NCBI GenBank assembly: GCA_030017655.1 | Contig: JASEIM010000003.1 | Coordinates: 422 to 64,421 of the forward strand | Source: Methanobacterium sp. | GTDB taxonomy: Archaea > Methanobacteriota > Methanobacteria > Methanobacteriales > Methanobacteriaceae | Reading direction: 5' to 3' | Length of the DNA stretch: 64,000 nucleotides | Part shown: piece by piece, positions 1-8,089 of the stretch | Numbering within the stretch: position 1 is the first letter of the stretch | Layout of the letters: each line of letters begins with the position of its first letter | Notes under the pieces: generated by a model | Seen by the model: the letters and a program-made list of their open reading frames with translations, nothing else | What the model was told of the DNA's origin: nothing | The model's database searches: none | Translations under genes and position numbers: made by a program

Positions 1-330
1 GGTCCGTGTCTTGTTCGGAAAGCAGGTAATGATGAAGTATTGGTTAAGCTGGCAGGGGATAAAATTTTTGAAATTGGTTGTGGCCATTCCTTTTTAATAT
101 TTCTTAAAAATGCATATCCAATCAATGTTTTACAGCGGATAATGAGCGTTCCTGAAGTTGTAAATATTTATTGTGCTACGGCAAATCCTGTCCAGGTAAT
201 AATTGCAAGTACAGAACAGGGAAGTGGAATAATGGGTGTAATAGATGGTTCAAGACCTAAAGGGATTGAAAGCAGGGAAGATGAGGAAGAAAGAAAGGAA
301 TTTTTAAGAAAATTTGGCTATAAATTCTGA
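1..330 (+). CDS. adenosine-specific kinase family protein, C-terminal part
   Basis: The reading frame is open from the first base of the window, so the N-terminus lies upstream. The visible 109 residues match the C-terminal two thirds of the adenosine-specific kinase family (PF04008), with the hallmarks NAYPINVL, CATANPVQV and a conserved end of the type ERKEFLRKFGYKF. A protein of this family from Pyrobaculum was described as binding adenosine and AMP; the cellular role is unsettled. Internal TTG codons, such as that at 40, are not the true start because family similarity continues upstream of it (GPCLVRKAGND). Identification is by recall of the family pattern. Confidence 0.85.
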   Translation, partial: GPCLVRKAGNDEVLVKLAGDKIFEIGCGHSFLIFLKNAYPINVLQRIMSVPEVVNIYCATANPVQVIIASTEQGSGIMGVIDGSRPKGIESREDEEERKEFLRKFGYKF

Positions 331-537
331 TTAGAATATACCCACTAAAAATAATTTTAACTATTAAGAATATTTCATTGAATTGAAACCATAAATCATC
401 CTGGAAGTACTGTGTTCCTTTTTTTATTGTATAAATATCTTCTAAATGAATTAACTGGATTATATATAGTAGAAAATAATTTATACTTTCAGACCTAAAT
501 TATTATATAGATTTAATAATCAAATTGAGGTTATTTT

Positions 538-876
538 ATGGATGAATCAAATGTTGTATTTATAAGGGATACTGGACAGGAAAATGTAGCAACCGGAAAA
601 GATATGACTAAAATAAAAGAAGATTTTGTTAAATTTATAAATAGAACTGGTGGAGTGGTTGAAATTAATTTTAGAGCTCCAAGAGAGGAATTGTCAGATG
701 TTTACGCGTTTTTTTCAGGCGTAAACGATATGGAAGGGATTGGAATAGACATTGCAGGCTCTGGGGCAAGATGGAACCATTATTTTAGAGGAATATCACC
801 CCTTACAGAGGATGAAGAGGGACCAGGTTATAAATTTAAAGTTACTCTACAAATTAGGGATGCTCCTCCGCGATAA
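538..876 (+). CDS. conserved hypothetical protein, 112 aa
   Basis: The ATG is preceded by a good ribosome binding site (GAGGT about 6 bases upstream). The acidic soluble protein has no signal peptide and no membrane segment. An N-terminal strand region (NVVFIRDTGQ) is followed by a helix, then a mixed region with FRAPREEL and GSGARWNHYFRGISPL. I do not recognise the family. It is convergent with the afpA-like gene, whose stop lies one base away, so the two genes share a terminator region. Confidence 0.65.
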   Translation: MDESNVVFIRDTGQENVATGKDMTKIKEDFVKFINRTGGVVEINFRAPREELSDVYAFFSGVNDMEGIGIDIAGSGARWNHYFRGISPLTEDEEGPGYKFKVTLQIRDAPPR

Positions 877-877
877 T

Positions 878-1447
878 TCATTTTTTAGCTTTCGAGTGTT
901 TCTTAAAAACATCCCTTATTTCTTCAGGGGTGCTTAAAATATTTATATCCATTTTAGTAAGCCGTTTAACGTGTTCCACATCTTCTTTTCTTATTGTTAG
1001 CTCAAGGTCGCGTCCGTCTGGGAGTTTTGTTATTACCTTCCCTTCCTCCAAATCAGAAGGCATAATATAGGTGGGTAATCCTACTTTTTGACCCATAACT
1101 ACTGCATTTGGAATTAATGAATCAGCTATTCTAAGAGAAATCTTGGCAACGGTGTTTGATGTTGCTGGGGCAATTATCATAAATTCAAATTGACCTAACT
1201 GTATCTGGCCAGCTAAAAATGGTGCATTTGCATTTACTTCAACCCATGTTCTGTCAAATTCTACTTCTAATTCTTTAAACAATCCATAATACTTTAAAAC
1301 CTGATCTCCAGCTTTAGAAACGTAAATTCTTATGTCGAATTCATCTTCGTATTCTTTTCTAATTTCTTCCATGATCTTTACAGTTTCTATTATTCTATCC
1401 CCGCTTCCAGTAATTCCCCATACTACTTTCTTTTTTTTGGGTGTCAT
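878..1447 (-). CDS. afpA: archaeoflavoprotein AfpA (FMN-binding flavoprotein)
   Basis: 189 residues of the flavoprotein/HFCD fold. Near the N-terminus is VWGITGSGDRI, which matches the phosphate-binding start of archaeoflavoproteins. The middle contains EVNANAPFLAGQIQLGQFEF and APATSNTVAKI, both typical of the AfpA family. Family members such as AF1518 bind FMN and exchange electrons with ferredoxin; related methanogen proteins have been linked to dihydromethanopterin reduction. The start codon has no clear Shine-Dalgarno sequence, but an AT-rich TATA-like stretch lies about 30 bases upstream, so the mRNA may be leaderless or short-leadered. The C-terminus is basic (KKHSKAKK). Confidence 0.85.
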   Translation of the reverse strand: MTPKKKKVVWGITGSGDRIIETVKIMEEIRKEYEDEFDIRIYVSKAGDQVLKYYGLFKELEVEFDRTWVEVNANAPFLAGQIQLGQFEFMIIAPATSNTVAKISLRIADSLIPNAVVMGQKVGLPTYIMPSDLEEGKVITKLPDGRDLELTIRKEDVEHVKRLTKMDINILSTPEEIRDVFKKHSKAKK

Positions 1448-1599
1448 GTTTCTTATTATGTTGTTAAAATATAATTATTTTTTGCATTAAAATTATAAAT
1501 AAAATTTAAGTTAAGTTGGGGCATAATATCCTAATGAACTAATGAAAATATTCGAAAAATCATGATTTTAAACTAATTTACTAATTCAAGGTCATTAAA

Positions 1600-1797
1600 A
1601 TGAAAAATATTAAAAAAGAAGAAATTGAAGAGAATAAAAAGGATTTTGGATCAGAAAAGGAAATAAAAGAAAAAATTGAAGTCTGTTTTATCTGCCATAA
1701 GAAATTCAACATCAATGCAGATGATGAGAGCTATTACAGACAAGGTAAATTCCCTTTATGTGCTTATTGCGCGGAGTTCTACGGTTTCTACAGATAA
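1600..1797 (+). CDS. small zinc-ribbon protein
   Basis: 65 residues: a highly charged Lys/Glu-rich N-terminal half, then CFICHKKF and CAYCAEFYG, two CxxC knuckles 25 residues apart that should bind one zinc. A short motif AAGGTCAT stands about 5 bases before the ATG as ribosome binding site. No catalytic domain is present. Such proteins in methanogens are usually annotated as hypothetical; RNA, DNA or protein binding is possible but not shown here. Confidence 0.6.
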   Translation: MKNIKKEEIEENKKDFGSEKEIKEKIEVCFICHKKFNINADDESYYRQGKFPLCAYCAEFYGFYR

Positions 1798-1867
1798 ACA
1801 TTAAAAAGTAATATATTTTTTATCTCGAATAATAAATTATTTATAGGATAATGATCATAGTAAAAGC

Positions 1868-1982
1868 TGGGAGAATATCCTTATACAAACATCCAAAAAA
1901 TCAAACCTTAAGATAATTCTGGATTAAACCAGAAGGATCAAAAAAGGGAAAGATTAAAAGGATTTTGTAGGATATTCTTCCA
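1868..1982. other. long imperfect inverted repeat (candidate structured RNA or MITE-like element)
   Basis: Between two convergent genes. The outer arms 1868-1881 and 1969-1982 pair over 14 bp with one G-T. The stem continues inward as ACAAA (1885-1889) with TTTGT (1964-1968) and ATCC (1891-1894) with GGAT (1960-1963). An internal perfect hairpin is TTCTGG (1917-1922) / CCAGAA (1929-1934). The whole folds as one rod of about 115 bases. No protein is encoded. Strand is undetermined because the element is nearly symmetric; it could be a transcribed RNA, a bidirectional terminator or a small transposable element remnant. Confidence 0.5.
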
Positions 1983-2022
1983 CCCATGCTTATTTTAAAT
2001 ATTTTATCTTAAAAATCAATTT

Positions 2023-3372
2023 TTATTGATTCAGATATTTTGAAACAAGAGAAATTCCCCATTTGGCCATTTTTTTAGCTTCTTTTAGGGTTTTGGCCTC
2101 TGCAAAACATCTGAATATTGGTTCTGTTCCAGAAGGCCTTATTATGACCCATCCGTCCTCTTTAATTATTTTAACACCATCTGTGGTGTCAACTTCAAAT
2201 TCACGGGTTTCTTCTGCTATTTTTTGCATTATTCTATGTTTCAGCTTGTCAGGACATTCTATTTTCATTTTTTCAGAATAATACATAGGTAATTCTTCTA
2301 TAAGCCTGGAGAGTGGTTTTCCAGTTTTTGCAATTATTTCAATGATTTTGGCAGTGGAAAGTGCAGCATCTCTTCCATAAACAAAATCAGGGAATATTAA
2401 TCCTCCGTTTTCTTCGCCGCCAAATAAACCATTTTTATCTTTTAATTCCCGTGCAACAATTAAATCACCAACTTTTGTTGCTATAACTTCTCCATTATAT
2501 TCACTGGCTATATCATAAATTGCAGAGGACGTTGCAACGGTTGTAACAATTAATCCGCCCTTGTTTTCTTTTAAAATATATTTTTCAACAAGTGCAAATG
2601 ATTTATCGCCAAAAACAAAGTTTCCTTCTTCATCAATACAGATTGTACGGTCTGCATCACCATCATGGGCAACACCAAGATCCGCACCTGTTGCTTTAAC
2701 AACTTCAATAAGTTCTTTAAGATTTGTTTCAGTTGGTTCGGGGTTTCTTCCCGGGAAAAAGCCGTCAGGTTGGCAGTTCATGGTAATAACTTCACATCCT
2801 AATTTTCTAAGCAGAAATGGGGTTGTAAAGCATGCTGCTCCGCTTCCGCAGTCTACTATCACCTTTAGTTTAGCATTTCTTATTGCATCACCATCAACAC
2901 GGTTAATAACATTTTCAATGTACTCTTCTAACAGCCCTGAATTGGTTTCTACCTCTCCAATTTCATTCCAGGATACTCTATCAGGATTATCGTTAAAGAA
3001 CATCTTTTCTATTTTTATTTCCATATCATCAGGAGTTCCAATTCCATCAGAATCAACAAACTTGATTCCATTATATTTTGGAGGGTTATGTGACGCGGTT
3101 ATTATCACCCCCCCATCATAATAATTTCTAACAGCATACTGTACTGCAGGAGTGGGTAAAAATCCAAGATCCACAACATCGCAACCTGAAGATAACAATC
3201 CAGAAATTACAGCATGTTTTATCATTTCTGTGGTGGTTCTGGTGTCGCCCCCCACTGCGACTTTGCCTTTGACAATGCTACCATAGGATGCAGCTAATTT
3301 TGATGCAAATTCTGGCGTTAATTCTGTATTAGCAACTCTTCTAACCCCAAATGTTCCAAATAATTTTTTCAT
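2023..3372 (-). CDS. glmM: phosphoglucosamine mutase family protein (GlmM)
   Basis: Phosphohexomutase of 449 residues. The catalytic phosphoserine motif TASHNP is near residue 94, the metal-binding loop DGDADRT in the middle, a sugar-binding GGEENGG loop, and the C-terminal phosphate-binding RPSGTEPIFR. It should convert glucosamine-6-phosphate to glucosamine-1-phosphate for UDP-GlcNAc and pseudomurein/glycan synthesis; in methanogens related enzymes also act on other phosphohexoses, so substrate is inferred. The ATG at 3372 is chosen because GGTGAT lies 4 bases before it; the GTG nine bases upstream is part of that ribosome binding site. Confidence 0.9.
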   Translation of the reverse strand: MKKLFGTFGVRRVANTELTPEFASKLAASYGSIVKGKVAVGGDTRTTTEMIKHAVISGLLSSGCDVVDLGFLPTPAVQYAVRNYYDGGVIITASHNPPKYNGIKFVDSDGIGTPDDMEIKIEKMFFNDNPDRVSWNEIGEVETNSGLLEEYIENVINRVDGDAIRNAKLKVIVDCGSGAACFTTPFLLRKLGCEVITMNCQPDGFFPGRNPEPTETNLKELIEVVKATGADLGVAHDGDADRTICIDEEGNFVFGDKSFALVEKYILKENKGGLIVTTVATSSAIYDIASEYNGEVIATKVGDLIVARELKDKNGLFGGEENGGLIFPDFVYGRDAALSTAKIIEIIAKTGKPLSRLIEELPMYYSEKMKIECPDKLKHRIMQKIAEETREFEVDTTDGVKIIKEDGWVIIRPSGTEPIFRCFAEAKTLKEAKKMAKWGISLVSKYLNQ

Positions 3373-3381
3373 AATTATCAC

Positions 3382-3725
3382 CGATTTATTAGTAATGTGT
3401 ATATATTAATATTTGATTTTCAACCACAAATACTTTTTAGTGTTTATTTTAATAAACAAACTTTGAAAAAGGAGAATTATTTATTTCAAATCTGATTGTA
3501 CAGATATCTAAAGTGATAATTAACCAGGATTCATGCTCTACATGTTTTAAGTATAAATATCTCAATTTAAATTGAATTTTCATGTTTTTAAGTCTTTAAA
3601 CATCACATAATTCTTCAAACAGAATAGTTTAGGATATAAAGACAAATGGAGTAATTGAACATAATTTTGCAAATTATATAAAGATATATGCAACGTTAGA
3701 CTACTATGGAATATAAGGAGTTAAA
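3382..3725. promoter_or_regulatory. divergent intergenic region, promoters only
   Basis: About 340 AT-rich bases between glmM and the glycosyltransferase gene with no supportable ORF. A TATA-like AATATATAC lies near 3400 on the minus strand for glmM. For the plus-strand gene a TATA box AAATTATATAAAG is at 3671-3683, with a ribosome binding site AAGGAG at 3715-3720. Nothing else recognisable was seen. Confidence 0.5.
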
Positions 3726-4400
3726 ATGAAGATTATAACTATTATCCCTGCTTATAATGAGGAAAGAGCCATCAAAAATGTTGTTAAGGGAGCATTAAAG
3801 TATTCCGATGTTCTGGTTATAGATGATGGTTCAGATGACCATACATCAGAAAAGGCTATTAATGCCGGGGCCAGAGTTATCAAGCACGATAAAAACAGGG
3901 GAAAAGGGGCAGCAATAAAATCAGGGCTTAGAGATATTTTAAAATCAGGATATAATATTATCATATTAATTGATGGGGACGGACAACATAATCCTGACCA
4001 TATACCCTTATTAGCATCATATATTAATGGATTTGAAATTGTATTGGGTTCCAGATTTAAAAAGGGAAATCCTGAAAATATGCCAATCCAAAGAAGAGCA
4101 TCAAATAAAATTACAACGAGACTTATAAGATATGTAACAGGATATGAACTTACAGATAGCCAGAGCGGATTTAGGGCCATGTCTAAAGATGCTTCAACTC
4201 TCTTTTTAGATATAAAATATGATGATTATGTATATGAATCTGAAATGCTTTATATAGCATCTAAAAACAATATAAAAATCAAAGAAATTACCATTCCCAG
4301 TACATACGGACTGGAGAAATCTCATGTGTCAAAAATACATGTTTTAAGATACATATTGTTTATTATGAAACTTTTCACACGTAAATTAAGAAATATTTAA
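3726..4400 (+). CDS. family 2 glycosyltransferase (dolichyl-phosphate hexose synthase-like)
   Basis: 224-residue GT-A fold enzyme. N-terminal IPAYNEE, then VIDDGSDD, the metal-binding IDGDGQH and later RASNKITTRLIRYVTG with DSQSGFRAM, all typical of DPM1/DPG-type transferases that move a sugar from a nucleotide to a polyprenyl phosphate. No C-terminal membrane helices, so it is a short soluble or peripheral form. The ATG follows AAGGAG with good spacing. The next gene encodes a flippase-like membrane protein, suggesting a role in lipid-linked sugar or glycan export; that link is inferred from proximity. Confidence 0.85.
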   Translation: MKIITIIPAYNEERAIKNVVKGALKYSDVLVIDDGSDDHTSEKAINAGARVIKHDKNRGKGAAIKSGLRDILKSGYNIIILIDGDGQHNPDHIPLLASYINGFEIVLGSRFKKGNPENMPIQRRASNKITTRLIRYVTGYELTDSQSGFRAMSKDASTLFLDIKYDDYVYESEMLYIASKNNIKIKEITIPSTYGLEKSHVSKIHVLRYILFIMKLFTRKLRNI

Positions 4401-4513
4401 TCAGATACGTTATTCATTTTTTATTTAAGGAAATTTCTTTGGGAAGTACATTTATACTGCATGTTAGACTATAATGAAACAAATATCCATTGAAATATTT
4501 CTGGGGAATTCAA

Positions 4514-5518
4514 TTGAAACGATTTTATGTATTCGCCATTAGCATAGCATTAATTATTATACTTATTTTATGGATCGGCCCAGAAAATATAATAAATACC
4601 TTTAAAACCGTCAATTTAAAGTGGTTTTTTGTGGCATTATTAATTCATTTTCTTGCAATAGGCGTTAGATCATTTAGGTGGGGGTTTATAATAAATAAAC
4701 CCTTTGAATTCAAGAATAATTATATTGTAAAGGTAATTGGGCTTTTTGCAGGAAACTTTTCTCCAATGAGAACTGCAGGAGAAGTAATGGGTGCAGTTGC
4801 AGCTAAAAAAATCAATAAAATCAATTTATCTGAGGGACTTTCAGCAGGTCTTACTGAAAGATTTTTTGATCTTGTCATAGTGGGTTTTTTATTGATCATA
4901 TCTTCAATATGGGTTGAAAACACCCGTTTTATGTCAATGTTAGGTGGATCTGTTACTCTATTTATCGTAGTACTGATTTATCTGATTAACTGGAGGGAAG
5001 ATACAAGCATATGGATATATGAAAAAATTCACCCATTTTTATGTAAATTGCCCATTAATGACAATGTTTTGGATAATATGTACTTTAAATTTAGAGATGG
5101 TCTAAAAAGAATGACTGGATACACTAATTCTTTTACAACCAGCAAGAACCTTATCTTTGTATGTATAATGTCAATTATGGCATGGCTTTTAGAATGTTCC
5201 CGGTTATATATTGTATTTTATGCATTTGGAGTTGATATTAACTTTGTTGCAGTTATTATAATTTTTTTAATAGCTAACATTATTGGGGTTATTTCAGCCC
5301 TTCCAGGCGGAATAGGATCAATTGAAGTAGCTATAACCGGGATTTTAGTATTTTTTGGGGTTTCTGGAGCACTTGCGGGAAGTATTGCAATTGCAGACAG
5401 ACTTGTTTCATTTTGGGCAACTACAGTGCTTGGTATAATCTTTTCATCATATTATGCAGGTGATATGTTGGGAGAAGTAAAAAAATACACTTTAGATCTT
5501 AAGATGTCCAAGGAGTGA
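4514..5518 (+). CDS. flippase-like (UPF0104/LPG synthase TM-domain) integral membrane protein
   Basis: About 334 residues with 8 or so hydrophobic helices. Family markers are AIGVRSFRWGF near the N-terminus, the conserved SPMRTAGEVMGAV and ALPGGIGSIEVA near the C-terminus, as in lysylphosphatidylglycerol synthase TM-like proteins. Function in archaea is unproven; lipid or glycolipid translocation is assumed. I choose the TTG at 4514, which follows GGGGA by 6 bases and gives a usual N-terminus (MKRFYVFAIS); a TTG at 4490 in the same frame lacks a ribosome binding site. A TATA-like TTTATACTG lies near 4450, so the gene may have its own promoter. Confidence 0.8.
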   Translation: MKRFYVFAISIALIIILILWIGPENIINTFKTVNLKWFFVALLIHFLAIGVRSFRWGFIINKPFEFKNNYIVKVIGLFAGNFSPMRTAGEVMGAVAAKKINKINLSEGLSAGLTERFFDLVIVGFLLIISSIWVENTRFMSMLGGSVTLFIVVLIYLINWREDTSIWIYEKIHPFLCKLPINDNVLDNMYFKFRDGLKRMTGYTNSFTTSKNLIFVCIMSIMAWLLECSRLYIVFYAFGVDINFVAVIIIFLIANIIGVISALPGGIGSIEVAITGILVFFGVSGALAGSIAIADRLVSFWATTVLGIIFSSYYAGDMLGEVKKYTLDLKMSKE

Positions 5519-5526
5519 ATCATTGT

Positions 5527-5919
5527 CTACGCTACAACTTTTAATGATGCTGCGTCCTTTAGAATAAGTTCTAAATTTCCATTGTAGGTAGTAACTTTTC
5601 CTGTCATCTTTATTCTATGGTTTTTTAATGAATAAATATTTAAACTACTCTTCTCAATTTCTAAAACCGTATTGGGAAAAATTATAGCCGTTATTTTACC
5701 AGTATCATCTATTATTTGCATAAAATAAGTGTTGCTCTGTGATGATTTATCTATTTCAGTAATAACACCTTCAATCATAATTTCTGTGTCTAACATGCCC
5801 TTTTCGATGCTTTTTATTTTGACTTCCTGGGGCATCACTTTATCTGCAAGAAGCAGCATACCTGATAACCCTAAAATCGTTGTGATTAAAGCAATTTTGA
5901 AAATTTTATCATCATCCAT
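5527..5919 (-). CDS. membrane-anchored OB-fold protein
   Basis: 130 residues: an N-terminal hydrophobic helix (IALITTILGLSGMLLLA), then an OB-fold nucleic-acid/tRNA anticodon-type domain from about residue 32, with VEGVITEI-like strand order and GKITAIIFPN. Small anchored OB-fold proteins are common hypotheticals in Methanobacteriales. Binding partner unknown; nucleic-acid binding cannot be assumed from the fold alone. It is convergent with the flippase-like gene, 8 bases apart. Confidence 0.65.
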   Translation of the reverse strand: MDDDKIFKIALITTILGLSGMLLLADKVMPQEVKIKSIEKGMLDTEIMIEGVITEIDKSSQSNTYFMQIIDDTGKITAIIFPNTVLEIEKSSLNIYSLKNHRIKMTGKVTTYNGNLELILKDAASLKVVA

Positions 5920-6046
5920 ATTAATGACCTCATTTAATTTAATAAAGTATTTTTTTATTACATTATTTAAATATTCATAATAAAAATTAATTTTTGAAAA
6001 AGATTTTAATATTCATGACGCATGTTAATAATATACGGTGTAAAAA

Positions 6047-6751
6047 ATGATTGAAGGCGGTAACAAATTATTTGAAAGTCACAAAACAAGCGTAACTATA
6101 GCATGGATTCTGCGAATTTTCCTGATATCCTTTGGTATTTATGAAATTATATTTGGATATTCAGTTTTTGGAATTGTTATTCTTATTGCGGTATTTCTGA
6201 TTCTTCTTCCTGCAATCTTAACCCGTCAACATATTTTTGTTCCCCTGGAAATTGAAATTCTTTTTCTGGTTATAGTAACGTTTGAATATGTTATTGCCAA
6301 TTCTTTAGGGTTCTATGCACGCTTTGATTACTATGATAAATTTCAACACACCATGATTCCCAGTATTATCTCGTTTATGGGAATACTGCTGTTCTATATA
6401 GGATATCTTCTTGGAAAATTCAGGGCAAGTTATTTAATGTCATGGGCCGTAATTGTTTTGATAACAATAGGGCTTGGAGGTATACTTGAGGTAAGTGAAT
6501 ACGCTTATGACATGGTAATAGGTCCTGCAACAAATTTTGGGATATCTCATGGAACTTTAACTCAAGGTTCTCCATTATTAGACCCGTATCATGATACGAT
6601 GACAGACTTAATTCTGGATGTTATTGGAGCCCTTATAGGGGCAACATTGGGGATATGGCTACTTTTAAGACATGAAAAATACGACAAAAGCTCCCTTTTA
6701 GATGAAGAAATAGAGGCAATGGAAGACTATCTTTCTAAAAATAAAAAATAA
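6047..6751 (+). CDS. DUF2238/YjdF-like membrane protein
   Basis: 234 residues with six predicted membrane segments. Conserved polar motifs match the YjdF/DUF2238 family: DKFQHTMIPSI in a cytosolic or lumenal loop, LGGILEVSEYAYD and DTMTDLILDVIGALIGA. Function unknown. The ATG is preceded by CGGTGT with five bases spacing. The charged tail (LLDEEIEAMEDYL) is soluble. Transcription probably ends at the T9 run at 6761-6769. Confidence 0.7.
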   Translation: MIEGGNKLFESHKTSVTIAWILRIFLISFGIYEIIFGYSVFGIVILIAVFLILLPAILTRQHIFVPLEIEILFLVIVTFEYVIANSLGFYARFDYYDKFQHTMIPSIISFMGILLFYIGYLLGKFRASYLMSWAVIVLITIGLGGILEVSEYAYDMVIGPATNFGISHGTLTQGSPLLDPYHDTMTDLILDVIGALIGATLGIWLLLRHEKYDKSSLLDEEIEAMEDYLSKNKK

Positions 6752-6760
6752 ATAAGATTA

Positions 6761-6769
6761 TTTTTTTTT
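6761..6769 (+). terminator. T-run terminator after the YjdF-like gene
   Basis: Nine consecutive T residues 9 bases after the stop codon. Archaeal RNA polymerase terminates at such oligo-T stretches without needing a hairpin, and none is visible. Confidence 0.5.
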
Positions 6770-6985
6770 ATCCGCATCTAATACTGCTTTTTAGGACTTC
6801 AAAATAGTAAGGGCTCAAAAATTATTTTTAATTTATCCTTTTCAAAATATGAATTTATTAAATTATTTTAAAATGGATAATGGCCTGAAAATACAATAAT
6901 AAGGGTTAAAAAATCTTCATAAATAATTAAATTTATATATTAAATTATAATAAACTAACAACAAGAATTTGTAGGAGGAAATAAA

Positions 6986-7252
6986 ATGAGGGAGACTGCG
7001 GATAATGTAAAGAGTGAGGTTATGACTACTATGGCCACATTAATAACAACGGCCTTTGGATTAATTGCTGCATTGGCATGGAATGAAGCTATAAAGGCTA
7101 TAATAGCGCAATTTTTCCAGGCCGGAAGTGGTGTAACCGGATTAATAATTTATGCAGTATTAATTACAATTATTGCAGTAATTGCAACAATCTTAATAGC
7201 AAGAGCGATACCCACTAAACCTCCAGTTCAGGATGTAAGAATTGTAGAATAA
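6986..7252 (+). CDS. DUF5654 family membrane protein
   Basis: 88 residues, two transmembrane helices separated by a short loop. The first carries LITTAFGLIAALAWNEAI, the signature of DUF5654, a small membrane protein widespread in methanogens and of unknown function. Strong ribosome binding site AGGAGGA seven bases before the ATG; TATA box ATTTATATAT at 6931-6940. The strong signals suggest good expression. Transcript end is the T-rich stretch at 7265-7280. Confidence 0.75.
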   Translation: MRETADNVKSEVMTTMATLITTAFGLIAALAWNEAIKAIIAQFFQAGSGVTGLIIYAVLITIIAVIATILIARAIPTKPPVQDVRIVE

Positions 7253-7264
7253 TTTTATTTATTC

Positions 7265-7280
7265 TTTTTTTTGATTTTTT
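7265..7280. terminator. T-rich terminator between convergent genes
   Basis: T8 followed by GA and T6 directly after the DUF5654 gene, reading as oligo-U on its transcript. The convergent gene ends at 7286. Confidence 0.45.
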
Positions 7281-7285
7281 GTTTA

Positions 7286-8053
7286 TTAAAATTCAAATGG
7301 TTTTTCAGAAGAAATAGATTTTATAAGTTTTTCAGCAGATTGAATCCGCTCTTCTACACCACTAACTGCAAGCCAGATTGAACCCTCTGCTCCACCAACT
7401 CCTCCACCAGCAACCAGCTCCGCTTTAGCTCCTGTAAGCTCGTAAATAGCTTCAATTTCTGTGAAAATCTTGCCAGGAACGGGTAATAAGCGCGGGCCCT
7501 GAGCGCCAGGTAAGTTCAGTCGCATGGCTAAATCATTTAAATCTCCTAAAACACGTTTTTCCATACCAATGGGGAGAATTAGTTGGACTCGACGTCCAAC
7601 AACAGCTTGAATCGCTGCACCAATAGTACCTCCGTGTGGATCACCAATATAAACTGCCGCTTGATTATCCTGGTAATTTAAAGCATTTGCACCTTTTAAA
7701 ACCACATCTCCCTCTCTCAGGTCATCCACAACATCGAAAATTGTTAATCCTTTATGCCAGGTTCCATTTTTAATTACAACATCACCAGGGAATCCTTTTT
7801 CATCTTTTAAACGGCCTGCAGCCGTTACAAGTCCGCCAGGAGGAAGTACAATACCTCTAAAAAATCTTCTTCTGGAAAAATCTTTAATCTGGCCAGTTTT
7901 AGATAAAATCTCCTCTGCAATGTAACCATTGGTGGTGCCGGCAATGATTATCAGGGTTCCAGATTCAAGGACCTTATTTATGGCTTTATTTTCAGCCAAA
8001 GCCTTTGCTATTAAACGTTTTCCTGCAGCAGGAGTGATTAAAAACTGCTTCAA
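7286..8053 (-). CDS. conserved hypothetical protein cotranscribed with the hisG-like gene
   Basis: 255 residues, soluble, not recognised as a named enzyme. Notable segments are LIIIAGTTNGYIAEEIL near residue 35, GIVLPPGGLV, DVVLKGANALNY, YIGDPHGGTIGAAI and a glycine-rich VAGGGVGGAEGS near residue 220, which suggest binding of a phosphorylated or nucleotide ligand. The start is TTG with AGGAGA 8 bases upstream. It lies 36 bases downstream of the HisG-like gene on the same strand, so the two are likely an operon; a shared phosphoribosyl-related pathway is an inference. Confidence 0.65.
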   Translation of the reverse strand: MKQFLITPAAGKRLIAKALAENKAINKVLESGTLIIIAGTTNGYIAEEILSKTGQIKDFSRRRFFRGIVLPPGGLVTAAGRLKDEKGFPGDVVIKNGTWHKGLTIFDVVDDLREGDVVLKGANALNYQDNQAAVYIGDPHGGTIGAAIQAVVGRRVQLILPIGMEKRVLGDLNDLAMRLNLPGAQGPRLLPVPGKIFTEIEAIYELTGAKAELVAGGGVGGAEGSIWLAVSGVEERIQSAEKLIKSISSEKPFEF

Positions 8054-8089
8054 ATAGATCTCTCCTGATTATTATTAGAATTTTAATGG

